Positions 28,876 to 36,773 of a stretch of DNA of 64,000 nucleotides are shown here, piece by piece. Within the stretch, counting starts at the first letter, position 1. Every line of letters starts with the position of its first letter. The position numbers and the translations under genes are program-made. Source of the DNA: VRUE01 sp963703895 (GTDB lineage: Bacteria; Actinomycetota; Thermoleophilia; Solirubrobacterales; 70-9). The DNA is taken from positions 868,001-932,000 of the forward strand of contig CAVPFX010000002.1 in NCBI GenBank assembly GCA_963703895.1, written 5' to 3'. A model generated the notes under the pieces. That model searched no databases. It was not told where the DNA came from and was given only the letters and a program-made list of their open reading frames with translations.

Positions 28876-29789
28876 GCTGCAACCCCCAGCTTCTCCTTGA
28901 CCGCGTCGGGGATCTGGTCGATCCGCTCAACCACACGGATGCCGGCAGCTTCGAGCCGGGCGATCTTCTCGGTCGCGGTGTCCTCCTTGCCCTCAACGAT
29001 CGTGCCGGCGTGGCCAAAGCTCATCCCCTTCATCTCCTCGTCGTCCATGAACTTGCCGGCCATGAAGGCGACGATCGGCAGGCGCGAGTTGTGCTCGGCT
29101 ACCCACTCGGAGAGCTGCGCCTCCATGCGGCCACCAGGCTCGGTGTAGATCACGATCGCTTGCGTCTGCTCATCGGCCTCGAAGTAGGGCATCAGCTCGG
29201 CGTAGGTGGAGCCGATGATTGCGTCGCCGCCGATCGAGACGGCGGTGGAGACGCCGAGGCCGGCCTGGGTCAGCGAGGAGGAGATCTCGGTGGTCATGCC
29301 GCCGGAGCGGCTCATCACGCCGACCGGGCCGGGCGCGTAAGCCTTGGCCGCATCCTTGGCCGGGCCGCCGATGCCGCCCATCTTGCAGACCTCGGGGACG
29401 ATCAGGCCGAGGCAGTTGGGACCAATGATGCGGGCGCCCTCGATGTTGGCCAGCTCGACCATCTGGGCGACGTCGCGGCGCGGGATCCGCTCGGTGACGA
29501 TCACGATCAGCTTGATCCCGTTGAGGATCGCCTCGAGCACGGCGTCCTTGGTGAAGGCGGGGGGGACGGTGACGACCGAGCCGTCGATCGGGCCGCCGTG
29601 GTTCTCGACCGCCTGGGCGACGGTGTCGAAGACCGGCACGCCGTGGACCTCGCGGCCCTTGCGGCCCGGGGTGACGCCACCGACGATCTTGGAGCCGTAG
29701 TCGAGGCACTCGCGGGTCAGGTTGACCGCCTCGCGACCGGTGATCCCCTGGACGATGAAGGTCGTCTCTTTGGAGAGCAGGATGCTCAT
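28872..29789 (-). CDS. sucD: Succinyl-CoA ligase alpha subunit
   Basis: 305 residues. CoA-binding Rossmann domain with ETTFIVQGITGREAVNLTRE and PGRKGREVHGVPVFDTV. IIGPNCLGLI and SRSGGMTTEISSSLTQAGLG follow, then the phosphohistidine loop MSFGHAGTIVEGKEDTA. It catalyses, with SucC, the reversible conversion of succinyl-CoA to succinate with NTP formation in the TCA cycle. Start ATG 29789; order is sucC, sucD, ferredoxin in one operon, with 49 bases between sucC and sucD. GHAGT replaces the common GHAGA, a conservative change. Confidence 0.95.
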   Translation of the reverse strand: MSILLSKETTFIVQGITGREAVNLTRECLDYGSKIVGGVTPGRKGREVHGVPVFDTVAQAVENHGGPIDGSVVTVPPAFTKDAVLEAILNGIKLIVIVTERIPRRDVAQMVELANIEGARIIGPNCLGLIVPEVCKMGGIGGPAKDAAKAYAPGPVGVMSRSGGMTTEISSSLTQAGLGVSTAVSIGGDAIIGSTYAELMPYFEADEQTQAIVIYTEPGGRMEAQLSEWVAEHNSRLPIVAFMAGKFMDDEEMKGMSFGHAGTIVEGKEDTATEKIARLEAAGIRVVERIDQIPDAVKEKLGVAA

Positions 29790-29838
29790 CGAGTCCTCTC
29801 TGGCGAGTTATGCGTCATACCGACGCAAAAGTCGCCAG

Positions 29839-31056
29839 TCATGCCGGGGCTCCCTGGATCTTGGCGACGGCGCGGCCGGCAGCCTCCCACATCGAGACCG
29901 AGCGGTCGCAGTACTCGACCCCGTAGCGCTCGAGGATCTTGAAGCCCTCGTCCTCCCAGGCGCCGGGGATGCGGAAGATCGCGATCGTCTCGCCGGGGTC
30001 CTTGCCGAGCTCGAGGCAGGCCTTGATCACGCCGCGGGCGACGATGTCGACCCGGGTGTTGGAGACGATCGACATCATCACCGCGATCTTCTCGACGCCG
30101 TCCTTTTCCAGCACCTCCTTGGCCAGGCCGCAGGCCTTGGCGACGGAGGGATTGCCGCCGATCTCGGAGTAGTTGGCGGGCTTGCCGCCCTGGCTGCGCA
30201 CGGCGTCGGTGAGGGTCAGCGAGCCGCCGCCGGCGCCGATCACGAGGCCGAGGTTGCCCTCGAAGCCGTGGTCCTTGCCCTGGATCACGCCGCGGTGGTC
30301 GGCGGCGTCGATTGCGGCGACGTGGCGCTCGAAGTCTGAGGGCTCGTAGGTCTCGCGGGTGTCCTCCTCGGCGATCTCGAGCTGCTTGCGCAGCAGGCCC
30401 TTCTGGCGGCCGACCGCCTCGTTCTCCATCTCCATGTGGGCGTCGAGGGCGACGAAGCTGCCATCGGTCAGCTCGGCGAGGGGGTTGATCTCGGCCAGGG
30501 TCATGTCGTTGTCGCGGAAGAGGCGGGCGAGCTTGGCCAGGACCGGCGTGGCGCGGTTGAGCTGCGAGCCGGTGACCCCGGTAGCGGCGATCACCTGCTT
30601 GGCCTCGAAGTCGGGGATCGGCATCAGGTTGGAGACGTGGCCGCGGCCGACGTGGTCGGGGTGGGTCTCGGCGACCTCCTCGATGTCGATGCCGCCCATG
30701 TCGCTGAACAGCATCAGCGGTTTCTTCGCCGTGCCGTCCCAGACGACCCCGGCGTAGTACTCCTGCTTGATCTCGGCTTTCGGATCGACCAGGACGCCGC
30801 GCGGCATGTGGCCGTTGATTTCGAGCTTGAGGATCGCCTCGGCGTGCTCGGCGGCCTCGTCGGGCGTGTCGGCGAACTTGACGCCGCCGGCCTTCATCCG
30901 GCCGCCGCTCAGCACCTGCGACTTGATCACGACCGGGCCGCCGATTTCCTCGGCGACCTTGCGCGCTTGCTCGGCGGAGGTGCAGAAGCCGTACTTCGTC
31001 ACCGGAATCCCGGCCAGCTCCACAACCTTCCGCGCCTCGAACTCGAAGAACCTCAT
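29839..31056 (-). CDS. sucC: Succinyl-CoA ligase beta subunit
   Basis: 405 residues. N-terminal ATP-grasp domain: FFEFEARKVVELAGIPVTKY, PVVIKSQVLSGGRMKAGGVK, and metal-binding LAEINPLAEL. The C-terminal flavodoxin-like domain contains NLGLVIGAGGGSLTLTDAV and PANYSEIGGNPS. It supplies the nucleotide site to SucD. It starts at ATG 31056 and is the first gene of the sucC-sucD-ferredoxin operon; the opposite-strand lipoprotein gene begins 127 bases away. Confidence 0.95.
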   Translation of the reverse strand: MRFFEFEARKVVELAGIPVTKYGFCTSAEQARKVAEEIGGPVVIKSQVLSGGRMKAGGVKFADTPDEAAEHAEAILKLEINGHMPRGVLVDPKAEIKQEYYAGVVWDGTAKKPLMLFSDMGGIDIEEVAETHPDHVGRGHVSNLMPIPDFEAKQVIAATGVTGSQLNRATPVLAKLARLFRDNDMTLAEINPLAELTDGSFVALDAHMEMENEAVGRQKGLLRKQLEIAEEDTRETYEPSDFERHVAAIDAADHRGVIQGKDHGFEGNLGLVIGAGGGSLTLTDAVRSQGGKPANYSEIGGNPSVAKACGLAKEVLEKDGVEKIAVMMSIVSNTRVDIVARGVIKACLELGKDPGETIAIFRIPGAWEDEGFKILERYGVEYCDRSVSMWEAAGRAVAKIQGAPA

Positions 31057-31182
31057 CAGCGGCGGGGAACCCTATCCAAACGGCATCCCGGACGGGCTGG
31101 CGTGAGGCTCGCGACCTACGAGGGCCGGGAGCCTGGTGTCCTGGGATACTTCTGGCAGGTGACCCCGCCAGATGGGAGAGGG

Positions 31183-31488
31183 ATGAGCTTGTTCAAGTTC
31201 TCGGGCCTCGTGCTCGGGCTGATCGCCGCCGCTGTGCTCGTCACGGGCTGCGGCGACACGGTGATCGATGCGACCAAGACCGAGGAAGCGCTGGAAGCGA
31301 ACCTCTCGAAGTCGCTTGAAGAGAAGGTTCTGGCCGTCGACTGCCCGTCCGATCAGAAGGTTGAAAAAGGTGCGACCTTCAGTTGCAGCGTGAAGCTCGA
31401 GAAAGGCGAGGAACAGACGGCTACGCTGAAGATTCTCAACGAAAATGCGGACGTAAGTGTGATCAACCTCCGTGGATCCAATGAATAA
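31183..31488 (+). CDS. DUF4333-like lipoprotein
   Basis: 101 residues. Signal peptide with lipobox VLVTGCGD (Cys about residue 23), so probably membrane-anchored outside the cell. The small domain has the DUF4333 pattern: DATKTEEALEANLSK..., VDCPSDQKVEKGATFSCSVKL with two cysteines that may form a disulfide. The role is unknown; DUF4333 proteins are common in mycobacteria and relatives. Start ATG 31183 has GGGAGAGGG directly upstream. It ends 10 bases before the preferred pckG start, and an alternative pckG start would overlap it. Confidence 0.75.
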   Translation: MSLFKFSGLVLGLIAAAVLVTGCGDTVIDATKTEEALEANLSKSLEEKVLAVDCPSDQKVEKGATFSCSVKLEKGEEQTATLKILNENADVSVINLRGSNE

Positions 31489-31498
31489 AGTGCCGCGG

Positions 31499-33307
31499 AT
31501 GAGCCAAACCATTGCGGCCGAAGCGCCGACCACGCACGCACAGCTCCTCGACTGGGTCGGGGAGATCGCAGACCTGACCCAGCCCGACGCCGTCCACTGG
31601 TGCGACGGCTCGGCCGAGGAGTACGACCGCCTCGCCCAGACCCTGATCGACGCCGGCACCTTCGAGCGCCTCTCCGACGCCAAGCGTCCCAACTCCTACT
31701 TGGCGCTCTCGGACCCGGCCGACGTGGCCCGGGTCGAAGACCGGACCTTCATCTGCGCCGAGAACGAGGCCGACGCCGGCCCGACCAACAACTGGCGCGA
31801 CCCGGCCGCGATGCGCGAGACCCTCAACGGCCTCTTCCAGGGCTGCATGGTCGGCCGCACGATGTACGTCGTTCCCTTCTCGATGGGCCCGCTCGGCTCG
31901 CCGATCGCTCACATCGGCGTGCAGCTGACGGATTCGCCCTACGTCGCCACCTCGATGCGGATCATGACCCGGATGGGCGCCGCGGCGCTCGAGGTGCTCG
32001 GCACCGACGGCGAGTTCGTCCCCTGCGTTCACTCGGTCGGCATGCCGCTGGTCGAAGGGCTCGAGGACGTTCCCTGGCCCTGCAACGAGGACAACAAGTA
32101 CATCGTCCACTACCCGGAGACGCGCGAGATCTGGAGCTTCGGCTCCGGCTACGGCGGCAACGCCCTGCTCGGCAAGAAGTGCTTCGCCCTGCGGATCGCC
32201 TCGGCGATGGCGCGCGACGAGGGCTGGCTCGCCGAGCACATGCTGATCCTCAAGCTGACCTCGCCCGAGGGCGAGGTCAAGTACGTCACCGGCGCCTTCC
32301 CCTCGGCCTGTGGCAAGACCAACCTGGCGATGCTGATCCCGACCCTGCCCGGTTGGAAGGTCGAAACCGTCGGCGACGACATCGCCTGGATGAAGTTCGG
32401 CGACGATGGTCGCCTTTACGCGGTCAACCCCGAGGCCGGCTTCTTCGGCGTCGCGCCGGGAACAGGCGAGGGCACCAACCCGAACGCGATGCGGACGATC
32501 GAGAGCAACTCGATCTTCACCAACTGCGCTAAAACCGACGATGGCGACGTCTGGTGGGAGGGGATGACCTCCGAGGCCCCCGAGCACCTGATCGACTGGC
32601 ACGGCAACGACTGGACGCCGGAGTCAGAGGCTCCCTCGTCCCATCCCAACGCCCGCTTCACCACGCCGGCGGCGCAGTGCCCGACGATCGCGCCCGAGTG
32701 GGAAGACCCGGCCGGCGTGCCGATCGACGCCTTCCTCTTCGGCGGCCGTCGCGCGACCACGGTGCCGCTGGTGCACGAGGCCTTCGATTGGGAGCACGGC
32801 GTCTTCCTCGGCGCCACGATGTCCTCGGAGAAGACCGCGGCGGCCGCCGGCAACGTCGGCGAACTGCGCTTCGACCCGATGGCGATGCTGCCCTTCTGCG
32901 GCTACAACATGGCCGACTACCTCGCCCACTGGATCAAGGCCGGCCAACGCGAGGGAGCCCAGCTGCCGCGGATCTTCTACGTCAACTGGTTCCGCAAGGA
33001 CGCCGACGGCAAGTTCCTCTGGCCCGGCTTCGGCGAGAACAGCCGCGTGCTCGAGTGGGTCTTCCGCCGCTGCGACGGCTCCGCCGAGGCGGTCGAGACC
33101 GCGATCGGCCTGCTGCCCGGCGAGGGCGACATCAACACCGAGGGCCTCAACATCGACCCCGAGGCGATGCGCGAGCTGCTCTCCGTCGACAACGACCTAG
33201 TGCGCGAGCAGCTGCCCCAGGTCAAAGAGCACTTCGCCCAGTTCGGCGACAAGTTGCCGGCAGAGCTGCACCAGCAGCTGGCGGCGCTCGAGCAGCGGCT
33301 TAGCTGA
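31499..33307 (+). CDS. pckG: Phosphoenolpyruvate carboxykinase (GTP)
   Basis: 602 residues from ATG 31499 (611 from 31472, less family-like). Converts oxaloacetate plus GTP to PEP in gluconeogenesis. Motifs: RTMYVVPFSMGPLGSPIAHIGVQ, SGYGGNALLGKKCFALRIAS, the P-loop ACGKTNLAML (active-site Cys), DDIAWMKF (Mn/Asp), NPEAGFFGVAPGTG, FGGRR and the nucleotide-pocket F-x-W/N region PFCGYNMADY. GTP-type length and motifs exclude the ATP class. It is monocistronic or co-transcribed with the small lipoprotein. A hairpin without T-run follows at 33325-33351. Confidence 0.97.
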   Translation: MSQTIAAEAPTTHAQLLDWVGEIADLTQPDAVHWCDGSAEEYDRLAQTLIDAGTFERLSDAKRPNSYLALSDPADVARVEDRTFICAENEADAGPTNNWRDPAAMRETLNGLFQGCMVGRTMYVVPFSMGPLGSPIAHIGVQLTDSPYVATSMRIMTRMGAAALEVLGTDGEFVPCVHSVGMPLVEGLEDVPWPCNEDNKYIVHYPETREIWSFGSGYGGNALLGKKCFALRIASAMARDEGWLAEHMLILKLTSPEGEVKYVTGAFPSACGKTNLAMLIPTLPGWKVETVGDDIAWMKFGDDGRLYAVNPEAGFFGVAPGTGEGTNPNAMRTIESNSIFTNCAKTDDGDVWWEGMTSEAPEHLIDWHGNDWTPESEAPSSHPNARFTTPAAQCPTIAPEWEDPAGVPIDAFLFGGRRATTVPLVHEAFDWEHGVFLGATMSSEKTAAAAGNVGELRFDPMAMLPFCGYNMADYLAHWIKAGQREGAQLPRIFYVNWFRKDADGKFLWPGFGENSRVLEWVFRRCDGSAEAVETAIGLLPGEGDINTEGLNIDPEAMRELLSVDNDLVREQLPQVKEHFAQFGDKLPAELHQQLAALEQRLS

Positions 33308-33324
33308 GACGTACGCGATTGTGG

Positions 33325-33351
33325 GGGTGGTCAGGTGGAACCTGGCCGCCC
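33325..33351 (+). terminator. Hairpin after pckG
   Basis: GGGTGGTCAGGT-GGA-ACCTGGCCGCCC forms a 12-bp stem as RNA if two G-U pairs are allowed. No T-run follows, so it is a weak terminator candidate. It separates pckG from the NLR-effector pair. Confidence 0.45.
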
Positions 33352-33443
33352 TCCAGTCGAATTGATTCGCACGCGGTCCAGTTTCATCATGTGCAAGCCT
33401 CTTTGTCTCAAGATCGCCTAAGCAAACAGCGGAGGAGAGCGTC

Positions 33444-33860
33444 GTGGTCGAGCCGGTATCAGTTGGGATGATCGTTGCTGCCCTGCTCGCCAAGGCCTTG
33501 AATCGAGCCGAGGACGGCGTGGTGGACAGCGGGGTGCAGGTCGCGCGAAAGGCGCTCGAGGCCCTGCGCCAGCGGTTCTCGCGGGAGGGAGACGCCGAGG
33601 CAGAGCAAGCCTTGGAGAGCTTGGCTGAGGTCCCCGACAGCAAACGGCGGGAGGAAGTCCTGGCTGTGCTTCTCGAAGACCGAGCGGCGCGTTCGACGGA
33701 ACTGCGTGACGAGCTGAAGACGATCATCGAACAGGGCGAAGGCGCGGGAATGGTCATCGGCTCTATCGAGCAGGTGGCGGAAGGCGAGGGGAACCTGCAA
33801 CTCGGCGGGGTAAGCAGCAGCGAGATCAACATCAACCAGGGGCGCCTGCCGCGCGACTAA
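33444..33860 (+). CDS. Small helical effector-like protein with C-terminal RHIM/BASS-like amyloid motif
   Basis: 138 residues, no signal peptide. Residues 1-100 are helical: an N-terminal hydrophobic or amphipathic helix (EPVSVGMIVAALLAKALN, 3-20), then charged helices to about 98. Residues 117-130 (N-L-Q-L-G-G-V-S-S-S-E-I-N-I) form a Gly/Ser-broken beta motif whose core LQLG fits the RHIM tetrad (I/V/L)-Q-(I/V/L)-G. A matching motif opens the next protein. This layout (helical, possibly membrane-damaging domain plus C-terminal amyloid motif next to an NLR) is that of Bell-type/BASS effectors described in bacteria; the Bell assignment is inference. Start GTG 33444 with GGAGGAG upstream; nine bases separate it from the NLR gene. 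Confidence 0.7.
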   Translation: MVEPVSVGMIVAALLAKALNRAEDGVVDSGVQVARKALEALRQRFSREGDAEAEQALESLAEVPDSKRREEVLAVLLEDRAARSTELRDELKTIIEQGEGAGMVIGSIEQVAEGEGNLQLGGVSSSEININQGRLPRD

Positions 33861-33869
33861 GCACCCGCC

Positions 33870-36731
33870 GTGGGACAGCAGCGCATCCAGGGCAACCGCA
33901 GCGTCCAGATCCAGGGCGTCGTCGGTTCGCGGATCGAGATCACCTATGACGGCACCACCCGCACCGTGCCCCTGGAACCTGCTCATGTTCCAGTAGCCGC
34001 CAAGCTTCCCTCTCCGGCGCGTTTGGTTCGTGCGCACTCGGGGGTCGTTCCCTACGTCGAGCGTGCCGGTTTGCTTGCCGAGCTAAGCGCCTGGATCGAT
34101 TCTCCCGCTCCTTTTGCCGGGCAGGTAGTCGGGGGGCGAGGAGGGACTGGCAAGACCCGCCTGGCGGTCGAGCTTTGTCTGGCGACGCAGAAGAGCGGGT
34201 GGCTGTGCGGCTTTCTGTCGCGGATTGCCGACCCCGGGATGCTCGACGCCCTGGTCGAGGCCCCGACTGCACGGTTGATTGTCATCGACTATGCCGAGAC
34301 GCGTCCCGAGCAGGTGGAGCTGTTGTTGCCCTTGCTGAACGCCAAGGCCACGCCGGAGTCTCCGGTGCGCGTGTTGCTGCTGGTGCGTGACAGTCCCGAC
34401 AGCGTTGGCGACTGGGCTTCGCGACTTGCCGACCGGGTCGATGGGCTCGACGCTGTCCTGGACGAATGCGAGATTTGCTATTTGGAAGACGCACCGTTCG
34501 GTGTTGCGGAGCGGCGCAAGCTCTTTCAAGACGCAGTTCCCGCCCTGGCTGGACACCTGCGAGGACCTCCGGTCTCCGCGGCAGCTCCAGACCTGGAAGA
34601 CGAGGTCTTCGAGAACCCGCTGATGGTCGTGATCGCCGCCTATCTGGCCGCCCACGGGGAAGAGGCGCCAACTACCCGCGAGGGGCTGCTCGATGAGGTG
34701 CTGGCGCATGAGCGCCGCTATTGGCGAGAGGGCTCCGCCGGGATCGATGTCGATGACGCTCTGCTGGAGCGGATGGTGGCCCTGGCGACCCTGGTCAAGG
34801 CCGACAGCGAGGCCCAGGCTGCGGAGCGCCTGCGTCTACTCTCGGACCTGCGTGACGCCCCTGCCGAGCGGCGCAACCGGCTCGCCCGCTGGGTGCGCGC
34901 GCAATACCCTGGGCCGCACTGGTGGGGCCCGCTGGAACCCGACCTGCTGGGCGAGCATTTGGTGGCACGGTGCTTCAACGAGCAGCCGGAGGTGCTGGGC
35001 GGCGCCATCGCCGCCGGCGAGCCCGAGGAGATCACCAGGCCCTTGGAGGTGTTGGCCAGAGCTGCCGCCGATCGCCCCGATCTGGCCGAAGTGCTGAGGC
35101 CGATTTTCAGCACGGAGCTGGTCGGTTTGTGTGAGGTTGCCGTGGCCCAGGCGGCAGGCGCTCAGGACGGTGATCTGATCTACGGCAACGCCGTGACCGT
35201 GGCGGCTGCGATAGATGGCGCTGCCTCCGTCGTGAGGGTGAATGCCGAGGCGCTGTCCGCCGCCGTAGGTCTGATGCCTCCCCGCGCCGATCTCATGCTG
35301 AACGAACTCGCGGCGACCCTGACTGCTCAGTGGGTTGAGATACAGCGTTCCCTCGTCAAGGACAGCCCCACCGACTTCGCGTCTGACCTGGCGAGCGCCC
35401 TGAACACCCTCTCCGTCCGCCTCTCAGACGCAGGCCGCCGAGCCGAGGCCCTGCAAGCGATCGAAGAGGCGGTCGAGATCTACCGCTCTCTGGTCAAGGA
35501 CGACCTCGCCGCCTACGCGCCTGGCTCGGCGATGGCCCTGAACAACCTCTCCAGCCGCCTCTCGGAAGCGGGCCGCCGGGTCGAGGGTCTGGAAGCGTGC
35601 GAAGAGGCGGTCGAGACCTATCGCGCGCTCGCCAAGGCCGACCCCGGAACCTACGCGCCCGATTTGGCGATGGCCCTGAACAACCTTTCCGTCCACCTCT
35701 CAGACGCGGGTCGCCTGGACGAGGCCCTGGAAGCGATCGAGGAGGCGGTCGAGATCTATCGCGCGCTCGCCAAAGCCGATCCTGCCACCTACATGCCCGA
35801 CCTGGCGATGGCCCTGAACAACCTCTGCAATCGTCTCGCACACGCCGGTCGCCGCGACGAGGCCCTTGAGGCGAGCGAAGAGGCGGTCGAGATCTATCGC
35901 GCTCTGGCCAAGGCCGGTCCCGCCGCCTACACGCCCGACTTGGCGAGCGCCCTGAACAACCTCTCAAATCGTCTCTCGGAAGCGGGCCGTCGGGTCGAGG
36001 GTCTGGAAGTGAGCGAGGAGGCGGTCGAGACCTATCGCTCGCTGACCAGGGCCAGCCCCGCCGCCCACGCGCCCAACCTGGCGAGCGCTCTGAACAACCT
36101 TTCGATCCGTCTCGCGCATGTGGACCGCCAAGACGAGGCCCTGGAAGCCAGCGAAGAGGCGGCCGAGACCTATCGCGTGCTCAGCAGGGCCAGTCCCGCC
36201 GCCTACACGCCCAGCTTGGCGAGGGCTCTGAACAGCCTCTCCAATCGCCTCGCAGAAGCGGGCCGTCCAGACGAAGCCCTGAAAGCCAGCGAGGAGGCTG
36301 TAGCGATCCGCCGTCCACTGGCCGAGGCCAGCCCCGCCGCCTACATGCCTGACCTGGCGATGGGCTTGAACAATCTCTCCAATCGCCTCGCAGAAGCGGG
36401 CCGTCCAGACGAAGCCCTGAAAGCGAGCGAGGAGGCTGTCGCGATCCGCCGCTCGCTAGTCGGGGCGAACCCCGCTGCGTACGCTTCCAGCTTGGCGAGC
36501 GCCCTGAACAATCTCTCCATCCGCCTCGCAGAAGCGGGCCGCGAGGACGAGGCCCTGAAGGCGATCGACGAGGCGGTCGAGACCTATCGTGCGCTGGCTG
36601 AGACCGCCCCCGCCGCCTACGCGCCCGACCTGGCGAGGGCGCTCAACAATCTCGCTGATCGGCTAGCGGTGACTGGACGCGACGAGGAGGCAGAGAATGC
36701 CCGCCGGGAGGCAACTGAGCTTCTTCCCTGA
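33870..36731 (+). CDS. STAND/NLR-like ATPase with N-terminal amyloid motif and ten TPRs
   Basis: 953 residues, intact. Residues 11-24 (S-V-Q-I-Q-G-V-V-G-S-R-I-E-I) mirror the C-terminal motif of the upstream small protein. The NTPase follows: Walker A GGRGGTGKT (88-96), Walker B RLIVIDYAE (135-143), then sensor and winged-helix-like region with LLVRD and a helical segment to about 500. Residues about 504-953 hold ten 46-residue TPR units of the ALNNLSxRLxEAGRxDEALxA type. STAND proteins of this kind are molecular switches that oligomerise on ligand sensing; the TPRs would sense, the motif would template the effector. Start GTG 33870, nine bases after the effector gene. The ligand is unknown. 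Possible roles are phage defence or developmental cell death. Confidence 0.85.
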   Translation: MGQQRIQGNRSVQIQGVVGSRIEITYDGTTRTVPLEPAHVPVAAKLPSPARLVRAHSGVVPYVERAGLLAELSAWIDSPAPFAGQVVGGRGGTGKTRLAVELCLATQKSGWLCGFLSRIADPGMLDALVEAPTARLIVIDYAETRPEQVELLLPLLNAKATPESPVRVLLLVRDSPDSVGDWASRLADRVDGLDAVLDECEICYLEDAPFGVAERRKLFQDAVPALAGHLRGPPVSAAAPDLEDEVFENPLMVVIAAYLAAHGEEAPTTREGLLDEVLAHERRYWREGSAGIDVDDALLERMVALATLVKADSEAQAAERLRLLSDLRDAPAERRNRLARWVRAQYPGPHWWGPLEPDLLGEHLVARCFNEQPEVLGGAIAAGEPEEITRPLEVLARAAADRPDLAEVLRPIFSTELVGLCEVAVAQAAGAQDGDLIYGNAVTVAAAIDGAASVVRVNAEALSAAVGLMPPRADLMLNELAATLTAQWVEIQRSLVKDSPTDFASDLASALNTLSVRLSDAGRRAEALQAIEEAVEIYRSLVKDDLAAYAPGSAMALNNLSSRLSEAGRRVEGLEACEEAVETYRALAKADPGTYAPDLAMALNNLSVHLSDAGRLDEALEAIEEAVEIYRALAKADPATYMPDLAMALNNLCNRLAHAGRRDEALEASEEAVEIYRALAKAGPAAYTPDLASALNNLSNRLSEAGRRVEGLEVSEEAVETYRSLTRASPAAHAPNLASALNNLSIRLAHVDRQDEALEASEEAAETYRVLSRASPAAYTPSLARALNSLSNRLAEAGRPDEALKASEEAVAIRRPLAEASPAAYMPDLAMGLNNLSNRLAEAGRPDEALKASEEAVAIRRSLVGANPAAYASSLASALNNLSIRLAEAGREDEALKAIDEAVETYRALAETAPAAYAPDLARALNNLADRLAVTGRDEEAENARREATELLP
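35379..36728 (+). repeat. 138-bp tandem repeats encoding ten TPR units
   Basis: Ten consecutive 46-codon units (the last truncated to 36) with high nucleotide similarity, e.g. repeated GCCCTGAACAACCTCTC and GAAGCGGGCCG. Units 7 and 8 share AGAAGCGGGCCGTCCAGACG. The array should recombine readily, changing the number of units in frame. Confidence 0.9.
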
Positions 36732-36773
36732 AGGTCACCACCTGCACTCCACCGGGAGCCCGCGATGTGACTC

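Noticed and set aside
33444..33860. Small NLR-linked protein as a toxin-antitoxin antitoxin
   Set aside because: No DNA-binding fold is visible, and the amyloid-like C-terminal motif shared with the ATPase is better explained by NLR-effector signalling.
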